Shown: positions 11,250-21,599, counted from the stretch's first letter. The stretch is DNA of 64,000 nucleotides from Agapetus fuscipes (GCA_951799405.1 OX637344.1:8184001-8248000); one strand, 5' to 3'. A program made the numbers and translations. Notes: generated by a model from the sequence alone, not told the origin.

Positions 11250-11425
11250 GACTTTTCAGTGTGATTTAAGACATCGAAACCTTAAAGGTAAAACTGAATA
11301 AGTTACAAATTAAACTAACGTGGGTTTCTCAGATGAATGCACCTTTTTCCTATTTTCTTCGAGAGAAAACACTAAAAAAGTGTGAAAATCCTGTAATTTA
11401 CAAGTTTTTTATGAGCACTTATTTG
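11250..11425 (+). repeat. rep-G
   Basis: Shares CCTTAAAGGTA, AACTGAATAAGT and TCTTCGAGAGAAAACACTAA..AAGTGTGAAAATCCT with copies at 26.37 kb (+) and 44.87 kb (-). It is non-coding. Class unknown; it may be a MITE. Confidence 0.55.
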
Positions 11426-11850
11426 TAATGAGTTCACTTACTTAATGTTTTATCAACGATTTCTCCAATCAGTGAATCAGCACATTTACCCTTGAGGTGG
11501 CGATATGGTGAGTCAATTTTTAATTTGCCGACCTTGACTGAAATCTAAGGTCAGATGAAAGCTGCTCTAGGCCGGCATCTTAAATGTGACTCGACATTCC
11601 CAGGTACTTGTGAATCTTTAGGCCAGACTGCCTTTGTGTAGGTTAGTGTCCATAGTGAGTTGTGGGCCAGTGGGAGAGTGGGAGTGAGGGAGGGAGAAAC
11701 ATTACTAATTCACGATGCTTTTACCGCTCCTGAAATTCCCTGCTAGAGACCAGCAGATACTGGGACAACTGGGAATCCCAAATCACAACCCTGCCTGCAG
11801 TGGGCACAGATTCATATTCTAACAAAAATAATATAATAAATGATTGAAAT
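11426..11850. other. Unassigned DNA
   Basis: No gene or known repeat is seen. A GA-rich stretch lies at about 11668-11695. Confidence 0.4.
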
Positions 11851-12208
11851 GAAAGTGAAATTAGTAAAGTCCATACTGTTGAAATGGACTTTCTAAGAAG
11901 TATGATTGGGAAAAAACGGAGTGACAGGGTGAGCAATGATTTTGTAAGAGAAGAATGTGGTGCAAGAGAAAGTGTGAAAGTGAAGATTAAAAGAAGTTTG
12001 TTAAGATGATTTGGGCATATGGAGAGAATGAATGAGGAAAGACTGACGAAGAAAGTATATGTTGGTAGAATAGATGGATGTCGTGGTAGAGGAAGACCGA
12101 GAAAGGTATGGATGGACCAAATATCCGAAATTGCGAATGAATGGAATATCCTGAGTCATAATAAAAGAAGAGCTTGTATGAAGAAGGTTATGACTCTGGA
12201 TGAAATGT
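11851..12208 (+). pseudogene. LINE-C reverse transcriptase C-terminus
   Basis: Translates as SEISKVHTVEMDFLRSMIG-like, then ERMNEERLTKKVYVGRIDG and RPRKVWMDQISEIANEW. It has an in-frame TGA where the 27.8-kb copy has TGG (position about 12007). It is cut at 12208 by a SINE-A fragment and resumes in the 3' untranslated region at about 12293. Confidence 0.85.
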
Positions 12209-12290
12209 AATGATAACGCAACTAAGCTACACATATAGTATAACTTCTTGCCGCGTTATCCCCGAAGGGATAAATGATAATAATAAAAAA
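12209..12290 (-). repeat. SINE-A 3' fragment inside LINE-C
   Basis: ACGCAACTAAGCTACACATA and TAACTTCTTGCCGCGTTATC are the reverse of the SINE-A 3' end. It replaces the last coding bases of this LINE-C copy. Confidence 0.75.
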
Positions 12291-12292
12291 AT

Positions 12293-12657
12293 CTGTAATG
12301 TTGGCGGCTAGGGTTTGTTAAAGTGAAATTGGTTTTATGTTTTAGTTTTTTTGATGTCCATGTATGTATTATTATTTATTGATTTAAAAAATGTAATTTG
12401 TCATGTTGACTTATAGGTTGGTATGCGGCTGACCACCCATACTGTAAATAATGGTTCACTTTGCCAATATCACCCATGTTTCAGGGAAGGACGGCAAGAG
12501 TTGCAGGGCTTATGTTCATTTGAGATTGGGTTTTTATATTGTAGGTCCACATGCGGCATGTGTTAGCGCGAAATTATACATGTCTGCTTGTTGGAATGCA
12601 TTTAATATAAATCTTAAATGATATATATCTTTGCAGCTTAGATTAGTTTAGTTTAGA
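12293..12657 (+). repeat. LINE-C 3' untranslated region with rep-C tail
   Basis: Resumes with CTGTAATGTTGGCGGCTAGG, identical to the sequence around the end of the 27.8-kb LINE-C reading frame. It passes through AT-rich DNA and enters rep-C at about 12408 (TTGACTTATAGGTTGGTATG), ending in repeated GATTA near 12645-12657. Confidence 0.85.
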
Positions 12658-13084
12658 TTAACTTTGGTTTTGTATAAATGCTACACGAAATAAAACCATT
12701 AGCCTACACAAAACACTCAAACGCTCCATGGCATTACTGGAAAATATTGAGAGACGGATCAAGGAACTCAGAAGACGAAGCATGTGCGAGACTGAGGACA
12801 TGGTAAAATGGAGTAGGAAGAGGAGACGGATCTGAATGGTGAAAATAAAACTCGTACAATAACAATAATAGCTATTTGACTTTTCCAAAAATCAGAGCAA
12901 CAAGTATGATAATTAAAAAGTATCTACGTGTAAAAAGCAGCTATATATTTATGCAACCCACCATTTTTTCAATCGGACTTCGGTTATTTTGTCTCGCTCT
13001 TTATAGACCCATTGTTGTACCAATAAACCTCATTACTCAAAAGATAACAACTTTTAAAACTAGAAAAATAATGAACACAAAAGT
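12658..13084. other. Unassigned DNA
   Basis: No gene or repeat family was recognised. The open frames are A/T-rich and unsupported. Confidence 0.4.
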
Positions 13085-13412
13085 CCGGTCGATAGCTCAG
13101 TTGGTAGAGTGCTTGCATTCCATGCCCAGAGCCCGGGTTCGAATCCCACCGAAGATGTCAGAAATTATTTCCCGTATCGGTGTTTATTTCAAAACCCAAA
13201 ATATAATACCGGCAAGGTTTACCTAGCCTTCACAATAAATGAGTATCAGCTCCCTCGGAAGCTGGGAAAACCCCACTTTAACTGAAGTGGTTGGCGTAGG
13301 GCCGGCCTCCTTACCTGTAAAGAGAAATATGTTATACTCGACACATGCGAAACCCTTCGCGGATAACGCGGTAAAAAGTTTCACTTTATGTGTATGTTAG
13401 TTGCGTTGCGAA
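13085..13412 (+). repeat. SINE-A, full length
   Basis: The tRNA-like head has A-box-like TAGCTCAGTTGGTAGAGTG and B-box GGTTCGAATCC. The body follows: GGCAAGGTTTACCTAGCCTT, TCCCTCGGAAGCTGGGAAAA, GAAGTGGTTGGCGTAG, and a 3' end GTTAGTTGCGTTG. It is the best reference copy in the window, at about 328 bp. The head is pol III-like and resembles a tRNA, but it is a repeat, not a tRNA gene. Confidence 0.9.
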
Positions 13413-13912
13413 GAAAAATAAATATACGATTTTAACATAAATTTTGTGTTGAAAGGAGCAGATCCCCTCCAGACAGCGCTTCTAGTAGTGCGGCGCCGTA
13501 TCTTGTTCCACTGGCCGATGCCGAACTAATGTCGGCTTTATTGATTGTTGATGTAACAGCCCTGCAGAGATGTGGAGACGTCCCGCACGCTTAGGGCTCT
13601 CACAGGCTGAACCATGAATAAGTGATGGCCCTGCGACTGTGACCGACTAACAACTCTCCCAACGACAGACATGACTTACGCTGGCCATGTTGATCTATTG
13701 ACCTCAAAGACCTCAAAGCTGCTTCTGATAGCTCAATCAGGAAATTAATCAATTCAACAGAAATTTTAACTTTATCAATATGGTGAAGGAGTTTTTTAAA
13801 AGTTTCCCTGATGACGCCTTCAATCAAAGCGGATAAAAGTGTGAATTTTAATTTATGTGCAATGAAAACTGACTTAAATGTCTTACGTACAAATAGTACA
13901 AATCATGATGTT
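13413..13912. other. Unassigned DNA
   Basis: A unique-looking sequence at about 13440-13700 is less AT-rich than its surroundings. No gene is recognised. Confidence 0.35.
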
Positions 13913-14212
13913 CCGATAGCCAATAGCTCGTTTGGTAGAGTGTTTGCATTCCATACCGAGAGCTCGGGTCGAATCCCACCCAGGATGTCAGAAATTATAG
14001 GTTTACTCAGCAACCACAAGTAATACGTACCAGCAACCTCGCAGCTGGGCAACCCCCCTCAAGTGAAGTGGTAGGCGTAAGCCTTGAATAAGAAGGTTCC
14101 TGTTTGAAGCCTGTTTGAATAAAAAGGTTCCACCCAACGCCGGACTCGTCGTCACCTACGGGAAAAACGCGGCACTAAGTTGCACTAAATGTGAAGCTTA
14201 GTTAGCGTAGCT
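13913..14212 (+). repeat. SINE-A with internal deletions
   Basis: Head AATAGCTCGTTTGGTAGAGT, B-box decayed to GGGTCGAATCCC, body shortened after GATGTCAGAAATTATAG. The 3' end reads AGCTTAGTTAGCGTAG. Confidence 0.8.
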
Positions 14213-14647
14213 ACACTGTATGACTGGATTACACATGTTACAAACATGATAAAGGCACGAACTAATTTAAAAGACTTAACTGCAAGCAATGAAAATACTT
14301 TTATTTGGCAACATGTACCTATATACTTACAGTAATTATTTTACAATATGATGTTGTAGAATCTTGTTCATCTTGTAGAGAAGATATTTGCCAATAATAT
14401 CATCATTGTCAAGCTCTCGTGCAGAACCTGCAGCCGAGACGACAAGTTAAATATTTAGTGAAGACTTAGCGGCGTCTCAGCGTTTCAGTAGAAAAACTGT
14501 AATAAATTAGATGAGAACAAAAACGCGCTGTTGAAAGATGAATCACCAGACGGCCTCTAGGGACGGCACGTCTCTGCTCCTCCTTTTCCACACACATCCA
14601 CTTCTGTCCTAGAGATGAGAAGTATTGTCTCTGGAAAAGTTGATTTA
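14213..14647. other. Unassigned DNA
   Basis: No gene or repeat family was recognised. Confidence 0.4.
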
Positions 14648-14754
14648 AATAAACCTTTACCAAAGATCGGTCATCAAAAGGTCCATCCAGCCTTACAGCA
14701 ACTGGATCTTTCTTGAAAAATGCCGCTTTGTAGCGACGACCAAGCTTGCAAACA
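14648..14754 (+). repeat. SINE-B fragment joined to SINE-A
   Basis: ACCTTTACCAAAGATCGGTC, ATCCAGCCTTACAGCAACTG and GCGACGACCAAGCTTGCA stop where a SINE-A head begins. The junction keeps the same orientation. Confidence 0.8.
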
Positions 14755-14756
14755 AT

Positions 14757-14861
14757 CCGGTTGATAGCTTAATTGGTGGAATACTTGCATTCCAAGTCGA
14801 GTGTCAGATCGATCCCCACCGAAGAGTGTCAGAAATGATTTCCCGTTTCGATGTCTATATA
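14757..14861 (+). repeat. SINE-A head, first arm of inverted pair
   Basis: CCGGTTGATAGCTTAATTGG through GTCAGAAATGATTTCCCGTT, then it stops and an opposite-strand head follows. Confidence 0.8.
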
Positions 14862-14987
14862 GTATTTTATTATGGGGCTTGAAATAAACACCGAAACGAG
14901 AAATCATTTCTGACACCCTCGGTGGGATTTGAACCCGAGCTCACGGAGTGGAATGCAAGCACTCTACCAACTGAGCTATCGACCGGT
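14862..14987 (-). repeat. SINE-A head, second arm of inverted pair
   Basis: ATTTTATTATGGGGCTTGAA, then ACCGAAACGAG, the complement of the head with B-box (GGATTTGAACCC) and A-box (ACTCTACCAACTGAGCTA), to GACCGGT. With the preceding copy it forms a foldback of about 230 bp. Confidence 0.85.
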
Positions 14988-15086
14988 CAAACAATATCTT
15001 CCCCCCTCTTTTCAATTTTATCCCAGCCCCCTACCCCATCTTCATTGCATGTCTTGTTATTAGTTTTAATTTTATGTAGTATATAA

Positions 15087-15126
15087 GAAACTGAAGATGG
15101 AGAATGATCTCCGAAAACGTTTTTTC
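15087..15126 (+). ncRNA. Hammerhead-like ribozyme motif (best candidate)
   Basis: Stem I GAAA (15087-15090) pairs with TTTC (15123-15126). The core is CTGAAGA (15091-15097), followed by an extra T. Stem II is GGAGA/TCTCC with loop ATGA. Then come GAA and a self-complementary AACGTT (stem III), with T at the cleavage position. The motif fits a minimal type I hammerhead such as those of Penelope-like elements, except for the extra T before stem II. Confidence 0.5.
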
Positions 15127-15589
15127 AAAAAATAAATACTCACACTGGAATAAAAGAAAGTTTTTTATTTAAGTGTTCTAAAAATTATTTATTTATATTT
15201 TTTTAATCAAATATCTAATTCCAACTTAAACCAAACAGGCATACGAGTCTTATTTTTTCTTCATTTAATTTTCTAATTAATGTCCTCACAGCAGTGTCTG
15301 ATTCCCGGCATATAGCCTCTGTATTACTTCTCGTCCCATACATCACATTCCTCTCTTTCTTTCGCCACCTGTACTCTTCTTCAGCGTGTTCTCTCTTTCT
15401 CTCCTTCTACACAATATGCAAATATTCCGCCATAAAACTGTCGTTCCGTATCATCATAAATTGTGGAAAATATATAATATTAGCACGACGAAGCACCGTC
15501 GATGATACATTATTGATAAAACACTTCTTATTTCTTCTTTTTTTTATATTCCGCTCCCCCAGTTCTTGTTTGCCGTATAGACCAATTTT

Positions 15590-15805
15590 GTCAAGTATGA
15601 CTTTTTAATGCAGCTCTCTTAAAAATCAAATTCTACACAATCTGAGCTAAGAAAAAACGTAAAACTCGATAATGTGAGAGTTGTTTTAAATATTTTTTAA
15701 ATCTATTTCCTGTTTTCGTAAGACACATTGGTTCAGTACACATGCAAACATTGCTCATTTAAAATTAGCTAAATGTCTATACGGTAAACAAGAACCTTGG
15801 CAGCG
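15590..15805 (-). mobile_element. MITE-D, minus strand
   Basis: ATTCTACACAATCTGAGCTA, then GTACACATGCAAACATTGCTCA and ACGGTAAACAAGAACC are the reverse of the family, with degenerate ends. Confidence 0.6.
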
Positions 15806-15905
15806 ATTTGTGGAGAGAAGTGCAATTCACCATCCTATTTTTGCGTGGTCAGAAACACGTATTTACATTATCAATTAATAACTTATTATTCAATAAATTT
15901 ACTAT
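15806..15905 (-). repeat. SINE-F tail fragment
   Basis: GAGAAGTGCAATTCACCAT, GTCAGAAACACGTATTTACA and TATCAATTAATAACTTATTA match the tail region of SINE-F in reverse. Confidence 0.5.
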
Positions 15906-15986
15906 ACAAAAAAACGCTTTTATTCTACTCATAAAATTAATATCAAAATAATAAAAGTGCTCTTCGAAGTCTCAAGGAAAACCAAG

Positions 15987-16168
15987 ATGGTGCAAGGCTG
16001 GATGGACACACGTTGGCCGGTCTTTGGTAAAGGCAGATGATTTTTTCAACCCAGCGAAGAACATATTTCAAAAATTAAAAAAAAGTGCTCCTCCAATGAT
16101 AAAAAATAAAACCTTCTACATTCCAATCACAAGTCCGAAGTGGTAACCACTAGACTACGGACCGGTCA
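15987..16168 (-). repeat. SINE-B with decayed head
   Basis: GCAAGGCTGGATGGA, GGCCGGTCTTTGGTAAAGGC and ACCCAGCGAAGAACA, followed by the head complement ACAAGTCCGAAGTGGTAACC and ACTAGACTACGGACCGGT. The B-box is decayed. Confidence 0.8.
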
Positions 16169-16279
16169 GTTACGAAATGTAGCGTAGCACTTTGTAGATG
16201 GATAGTGTTTAGAACCCCTCTTAGCTAGCTACGATACGCATTATTAAACCTTAATAAAGGATGAATAATTTGCGTTATG

Positions 16280-16500
16280 TATAATCTATAATCTAAGTTG
16301 CAATGATGCATTCACATTTAAAATTCATATTAAATGCTTTTCCACGAACACACACGTGGACGTTAGCTCTCACAGAATATGCTGCATCTTACAAATTAAC
16401 ATCTAAATCTCAAATGAACATAGACTGACCTTTTCTGCAACAGGAGTTACATTGGCAAAGTTGACCATTTTTTACCTTAGACCAACCTATAAGTTATGGA
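16280..16500 (-). repeat. rep-C, diverged
   Basis: ATAATCTAAGTTGCAATGAT, then AACACACACGTGGACGTTAG and ACCAACCTATAAGTTATGGA, with a deletion through the middle. Confidence 0.7.
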
Positions 16501-16502
16501 AT

Positions 16503-16694
16503 ATCTATAATCTAAGTTGCAAAGATGTTTTACATTTAAGGTCGCGCTTACACATGCCGCATGTGGCCCACGTAAAAATCCAATCTAAATTGAAAATAAG
16601 CCCTGCAACTCTTACCAACCTTCCCTGAAACATGGGTGATATTGGCAAACCATTTTTTACAGTATGGGTGGTTAACCTCATACTAACATGTAAA
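16503..16694 (-). repeat. rep-C, second adjacent copy
   Basis: TATAATCTAAGTTGCAAAGA, GCCCTGCAACTCTTACC and TTTTACAGTATGGGTGGTTA. It lies head to tail with the preceding copy, so one inserted next to or into the other. Confidence 0.75.
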
Positions 16695-17361
16695 GCAAGG
16701 ATACATTGCAAATATTAAGGATCTCAACGGCGATACCATTGGTTCAAATCCTAACCTGACATAGAACTGTTTTTCAGCAAACGCTTAAGGGTGACGTAAT
16801 GAAAGAAAACAATACAATCCTACCGACTTAAAAATAAAAGTCATTTTAATTAGATGTCTTTATAAATTGCAAAAAAAATCTTTGCAACAATTGGACAATA
16901 TAAGTTTTTGTTTATCTTAATTATCTCAATTAGAGAACAATTTGAACAATTAATCACAACAAATACTTACATTGTCTCATGATTAATGGAAATTGTTTCC
17001 AGGGGGTGGGAGGGGGAGAGAGCTATACTCTTAGTGGGGGCAGGTGGGGGAGGGAGGGAGACAGTCGCAACAATACATTAACTGAATCAACAAAGAAACT
17101 GTATAGCTCCACACTGAAACCTGGCGGAGGGAAATCCGAAACTTCTAACACTATAATATCCAACAAAAATACAAATTTATTAAATCTTTCAGTGAACACT
17201 TTGTAGAACTCCGGTTTATCTAAAGACGGCCAAGACGCTGAAATCGGTCAAACTCATTATTTGTTTTATTAACAAATTAAAAAAAAATAGTTAATTTAAA
17301 CAGTGACTTTTTTCATTTATATTTTTTTTAAATAAATTAGTACCAGCCCTGAACAAAAAAT
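16695..17361. other. AT-rich DNA with a G-rich patch
   Basis: A G-rich patch of about 80 bp lies at 17000-17065 (runs such as GGGGGTGGGAGGGGG). No gene is recognised. Confidence 0.4.
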
Positions 17362-17500
17362 GATTACCAGCTCGCTCGGGCGCTAGGAAACCCCTACTTC
17401 AACTGAAGTGGTTGGCGTAAGGCCGGCCTCCTTACCTGTAAAAATAAATGGGCCCCTTCGGTGATAACGCTGCAAAAAGTTGCATTTAGGTGCACATACT
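17362..17500 (+). repeat. SINE-A 3' half
   Basis: TACCAGCTCGCTCGGGCGCTAGG, GAAGTGGTTGGCGTAAGGCC and TCCTTACCTGTAAAAATAAA. The 5' half is absent. Confidence 0.8.
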
Positions 17501-17809
17501 TTATGGTGACATTACAACGTAAGTCAACTTATATTATTGATACAAATATACATTTTGGAGACATGCCAGAAAATGAAGGACTGAAAAAGGCAGTAGGTAA
17601 TGGTAAGAGTAATCAAATAACAAAAAAACGGTATGAAACCACGTATAGTAAAGGAATAATTGCCAAATTGACGATTATTGTAGAAGCTTGGCATTATCTG
17701 GAAAGGTGGTGTAAGTTACAGCAGCAAGATAAAACTTGTTCGGAAAATCAAGTGACGGCCGCAGAAGGCACATCGGTAGTTGGAGCGCTGCGTGCAACAC
17801 AAACAAGTA

Positions 17810-17960
17810 TTAAACATTGCGTAAGTCTCGCCTCGATTGCGTTAATCAAAAATGACTGTATTAACTATACTTAGAAGAAAAGAACTAGAGAGTAGAACCC
17901 AGAGAGTGATTTAGTTTAAATACAAATATTAGATTTACGCAATGTTCTATACCAAGGGGA
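17810..17960. mobile_element. MITE-E
   Basis: ATTAAACATTGCGTAAGTCT and CGCCTCGATTGCGTTAATC open the element. The right end ATTTACGCAATGTTCTATAC mirrors the left. The centre differs from other copies. Confidence 0.6.
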
Positions 17961-18184
17961 CTGGAGAAGAGTGATGACTTCCACAAAGGTCACAGCCCTC
18001 AGCAATTACGAATAAGAACAAAACGCAAAATGTACAATTTTGAGTCGCTAAAAGTCCCGCCAGCCGAGTTGTGCTGTGGCTCCTGCAGGCCGAGCAGGAG
18101 AGAATGGCGAAGATTGCGCCAACTCTTCCAGGCGATGCTGAGTTAATGTCGCCATTCAAAACTTTACAACTGTCACGGGCTGGC

Positions 18185-18615
18185 CTGCAGTGCAAGCAGT
18201 GCCATGCCAGTGCCGGTGTGTCATTTTCAGTGCCATACCAGGGGTAGTGGAACTGCCAGTGCCACTGTGTCATTGCCAGTGCCATGACAGGGACAGTAGA
18301 AGTGCCATGCTCGGGGCAGTAGAAGTGCCATGCTCGGGGCAGTAGAAGTGCCAATGTGTCATTGTCAGTGCCATGCCAGTGGCAGTGGAAGTGCCATACC
18401 AGGGGTAGTGGAACTGCCAGTGCCACTATGTCATTGCCAGTGCCATAACAGGGGCAGTAGAAGTGCCATGCCAGGGGCAGTAGAAGTGCCAATGTGTCAT
18501 TGTCAGTGTCATGCCAGTGGCAGTAGAATTTCCAGTGCAACTGTGTCATTGTCAGTGCCATTCCAGGGGCAGTAGAAATGCCAGTGTGTCATTGTCAGTG
18601 TCAGTGTCAATAATA
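18185..18615. repeat. Minisatellite of GTGCCA/AGTGCC units
   Basis: Imperfect tandem units combine CATTGCCAGTGCCA, GGGGCAGTAGAAGTGCCA and TGTGTCATTGTCAGTGCCA. Larger blocks of roughly 160 bp recur (18240-18370 resembles 18400-18500). The repeat leaves both strands open, so long frames across it are composition artefacts. Confidence 0.85.
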
Positions 18616-18972
18616 TTGGGCACTTTTATTGTTGTAAAGAATGGAACAAAACATGAAATCTTGCACAATGTGACTAAGATTAATGAGTGCAGTTAGTGTT
18701 TATGTACGTGAGAAGTTAAAGTTGTGATCTGCGTTCAGCGTTCCTCTCGACTTGCACCAGAATCAAATAAGCAAACTTGGATGAAGCAAGTGTCGTCGCT
18801 TAAAACTAATTTACAAGTACACGTCGCGTAGGAGGAGACGGCACTGCTGCGTCACTGAACACTGAAAATAGTGCGACTCTTTGGTGGGGCAACATCTCAT
18901 AACAATATCTCGCTACTCGCTAGTGTACTCACGAAATGCAACAAGAGACAGGTCAGTGTGTGCTGCTGATAC
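18616..18972. other. Unassigned DNA
   Basis: No gene or repeat family was recognised. Confidence 0.4.
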
Positions 18973-18984
18973 GATATCACATTA

Positions 18985-19258
18985 ATTATTAAAAAATGAT
19001 AACAAACTTTGTTTAGTTCTACTTTATTTATTTTTATTTAGTTACAAACAAAAATAACGAGTTGTGACCGGTTTCGGCCTCTTGGCCATCCTCAGAGAAA
19101 CACTGAGGATGGCCAAGAGGCCGAAACCGGTCACAACTCGTTATTTTTGTTTGTAACTAAATAAAAATAAATAAAGTAGAACTAAACAAAGTTTGTTATC
19201 ATTTTTTAATAATTAAAATGGAGTTCTACAATGTTTCCGCTAAAACTTTTCAAAAATT
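18985..19258. mobile_element. Perfect 114-bp palindrome, Penelope-like, with 12-bp TSD
   Basis: Arms 18982-19095 and 19103-19216 are identical inverted copies (no mismatch by eye) around a 7-bp loop. A tail of about 40 bp follows (TCTACAATGTTTCCGC...). GATATCACATTA occurs at 18973-18984 and 19259-19270, a clean 12-bp target duplication. The tail matches the start of the element at 60.77 kb in reverse. Perfect arms imply a recent insertion or ongoing arm conversion. Confidence 0.7.
19103..19136 (+). ncRNA. Hammerhead-like ribozyme motif
   Basis: CTGAGGA (19103-19109), extra T, stem II GGCC/GGCC with loop AAGA, then GAA, self-complementary ACCGGT and C at the cleavage position. The opposite arm carries the exact mirror on the minus strand. 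Stem I is not obvious because the upstream strand was replaced by the palindrome loop. Confidence 0.45.
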
Positions 19259-19439
19259 GATATCACATTATTTTATATTTTAAATAAAGTACATGATAAG
19301 ATTTTGCTACCGACGCTTATGTTAATAAGTGAAGCGTAGACAGTGAATGAATAAAATAGTTGTGATAAAAAATCTGGAAAGAATGACAGGAAAAACTTTA
19401 AAAGGGTAGAGTACGGAATAAATGAGTTCAAGACATTTA

Positions 19440-20137
19440 TGTAGAAGAAGATGTGAGAACAAAGGTATAAAATAATAAAATGAGATGGTTTGAGCGTTTG
19501 AAAGAGTGGAGGATAAACGCTTGACAAAGAGTATATACGGAAGCAAAAGGGGAAGCAGGAGACCGAGAAAGACATGGATGAATCAAATAAGTAGAGTATG
19601 AGGCATACAGAGTGAATTGCACTGGCTCAGGATCAATGAGAGAATTCAATACAAGCTCTGCACACTCACCTAGAAGACATTGCACGGAATGGCGCCGCTT
19701 TACCTTGTTGACAGGGTTGGAAGGAAGGAGATTTCAACTCGCGGACGCACACTTAGGTCCCGAGACGCTAACGCGAGTCTGCTCCAGGTCCCATGCAGAT
19801 CCACAAGGACGTTGTTCGGTGACCGAGCTTTTTGTGTCGCAGCTCCGATGGCTTGGAATGCACTCCCAGTGACCCTCAGAGAACAACACGTTGAGGAGCG
19901 GTTTAAAAAGCAACTAAAAACATTTTTGTTTGGACACTCCTACAAAGCGCCTTTGAAGTGACGTCAGTTACGAAATGGCGCTATAAAAGTGTAGAACTAT
20001 TATTATTATATTATTATTATTATTGAATGTAAAACAAGAAAATGAGTGAAAAAATGATGAACATGAATGAACTACGATTAAAATGTCAGGATAGGAATAA
20101 GTGGAGGAGACTCTGCAGAGGTTCTGACCACCCCTAG
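19440..20137 (+). pseudogene. LINE-C-like RT C-terminus split by another LINE
   Basis: Left part reads RWFERLKEW, and the bases GACCGAGAAAGACATGGATG match the RPRKVW(M) region. Right part ends at CTGCAGAGGTTCTGACCACC, as in the 6.5-kb copy. The two parts are separated by a foreign LINE at 19618-20024. Confidence 0.6.
19618..20024 (+). pseudogene. Nested non-LTR retrotransposon 3' end
   Basis: Begins LHWLRINERIQYK in one frame and continues in another as LYLVDRVGRKEISTRGRTLR, then GDRAFCVAAPMAWNALPVTL and FKKQLKTFLFGHSY. This is the classic C-terminus of a CR1/L2-like LINE, with stops. It ends GGCGCTATAAAAG plus (ATT)n. GAAT flanks both sides (19614-19617 and 20025-20028) as a short target duplication. 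It is related to the copy at 25.84-26.26 kb. Confidence 0.85.
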
Positions 20138-21144
20138 TAGAATGATAATGTTGCGTTTTCTGCTGGATTCTAATTTTAAATTAAAATGACGGAATTTATT
20201 TTTAAATTTTTAAAGAATTAATGTTTTCACAATTTATTTTTAACAATTTACAATTTATTTCACAATTTGACAGTCACTGGTTAGGTTATATGTGTTGCTT
20301 AGCGAATGGTTCTCTTGCGATTTCTACTGTCCTACCATTTTGACATCGTATATAGTAAACCGAACAGGTATTTTTCGTAATTTCTAGATTATTTACGCAC
20401 ACACAATCACTAGAATGTCATTCCAAGGCACGAATACTCCTAGGTGTGTAATCATTTTGACGTATGTGTGTATAAGTGCACGTATTTCAAGTTCGCGACA
20501 ATAACAACGTTTTGCTTACAAAAATTTTACTAAGCCTTTTTGCTTAGAATATTTTTTTTCCATATATTATTTTCCTTCAAATACTCCATCATTAAAATAA
20601 ACTTCAGAAAATCATTACAATTCGAAAATATTTTGTGCATGTTCTTTTATGATAGAACACACACAAAAAAAACATTTTTTGCGCATTGATGTAAAGCGGA
20701 GCTAAAAAAAAAGTGCGTAAATTGTTGCACCTTCCACAGGAAAAAATGCTTGAACTGAGCAAAAAAATAGAGCGCGCCACTCTATTTTCAGCTTTGCCAT
20801 TTAACCGGCAATATTTCCCCGACAGATCAAATATAAATGCAATATCTTTTGTTGTATTTTGGCACAAAAAACGTTCACGTGAAATATTTCACATTTCGAA
20901 AACGCGGCGGGCGCATCTGCTTTGTTTAGCGCTTTTGAATGCTTACCTACGGTGGGTGCGTAGATGGGAAACAAAAACATAAAAGTGCAAAAACCTTTAA
21001 AAAAATAATATCATAGATTGATCTTAATTTCTGGGTACTTTTTAATTGCAAAATGTCATAATTGTGTAACTGAGTTGAAATTCACAAGCATTTTCATGAA
21101 GTGTAAGATTTTTCCTGGATAGGTAATAAGGATAAACATTAGGT
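20138..21144. other. AT-rich DNA, nothing recognised
   Basis: No gene or repeat family was identified in about 1 kb. Confidence 0.4.
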
Positions 21145-21250
21145 CTCCTTAGTGCTTGTTTGGCTTATTCCCCACATTGGTAATTTCACATGAACAATAT
21201 TTGTTTGTGTACTGGACCAATTTTTTATGCGTTTTAATTATATCAGGTTG
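21145..21250 (+). mobile_element. MITE-D, truncated
   Basis: CTTAGTGCTTGTTTGGCTTA and ATTTCACATGAACAATATTT are followed by GTGTACTGGACCAAT, then it stops. Confidence 0.6.
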
Positions 21251-21284
21251 TTTAAAATATAATTTGGAATCAAATCCAATTGAA

Positions 21285-21530
21285 AAATCCATCGGACTCG
21301 TATATGGAAGGCTATGAGTTCGAATCCCGGCGGAGCACAACAAATTTGCTGTTCACTGGGTTGAAAATTCATATACCTTTACCAAAGACCGGTCACCAAA
21401 GGAACATCCAACCTTACAGCGACTGGGTCTTGCTTGAAGATTGGTGCTTTCTATAGTAACGACTAAGCTCGAAAAAAGTTCTTGAGATATGATTCACACA
21501 AAGACAGCGCTCATCCGGTCAATAATCTTA
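21285..21530 (+). repeat. SINE-B, head partly lost
   Basis: ATCGGACTCGTATATGGAAG and GAGTTCGAATCCCGGCGGAG mark the 3' half of the head. The complete body follows to TTCACACAAAGACAGCGCTC. Confidence 0.85.
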
Positions 21531-21599
21531 ATATTATTTTTAAATTAAGAATTTAAAATGAATCTTCACAATGTCAAAACATACACCCTTAAACTTTTT

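Noticed and set aside
13085..13155. tRNA gene
   Set aside because: A- and B-boxes are present, but the same head recurs about 15 times joined to one body and 3' end, and the arms do not pair fully, so it is a SINE head.
17947..18561. 204-codon minus-strand gene
   Set aside because: Most of it is minisatellite, with His/Trp/Leu-rich output dictated by the repeat words.
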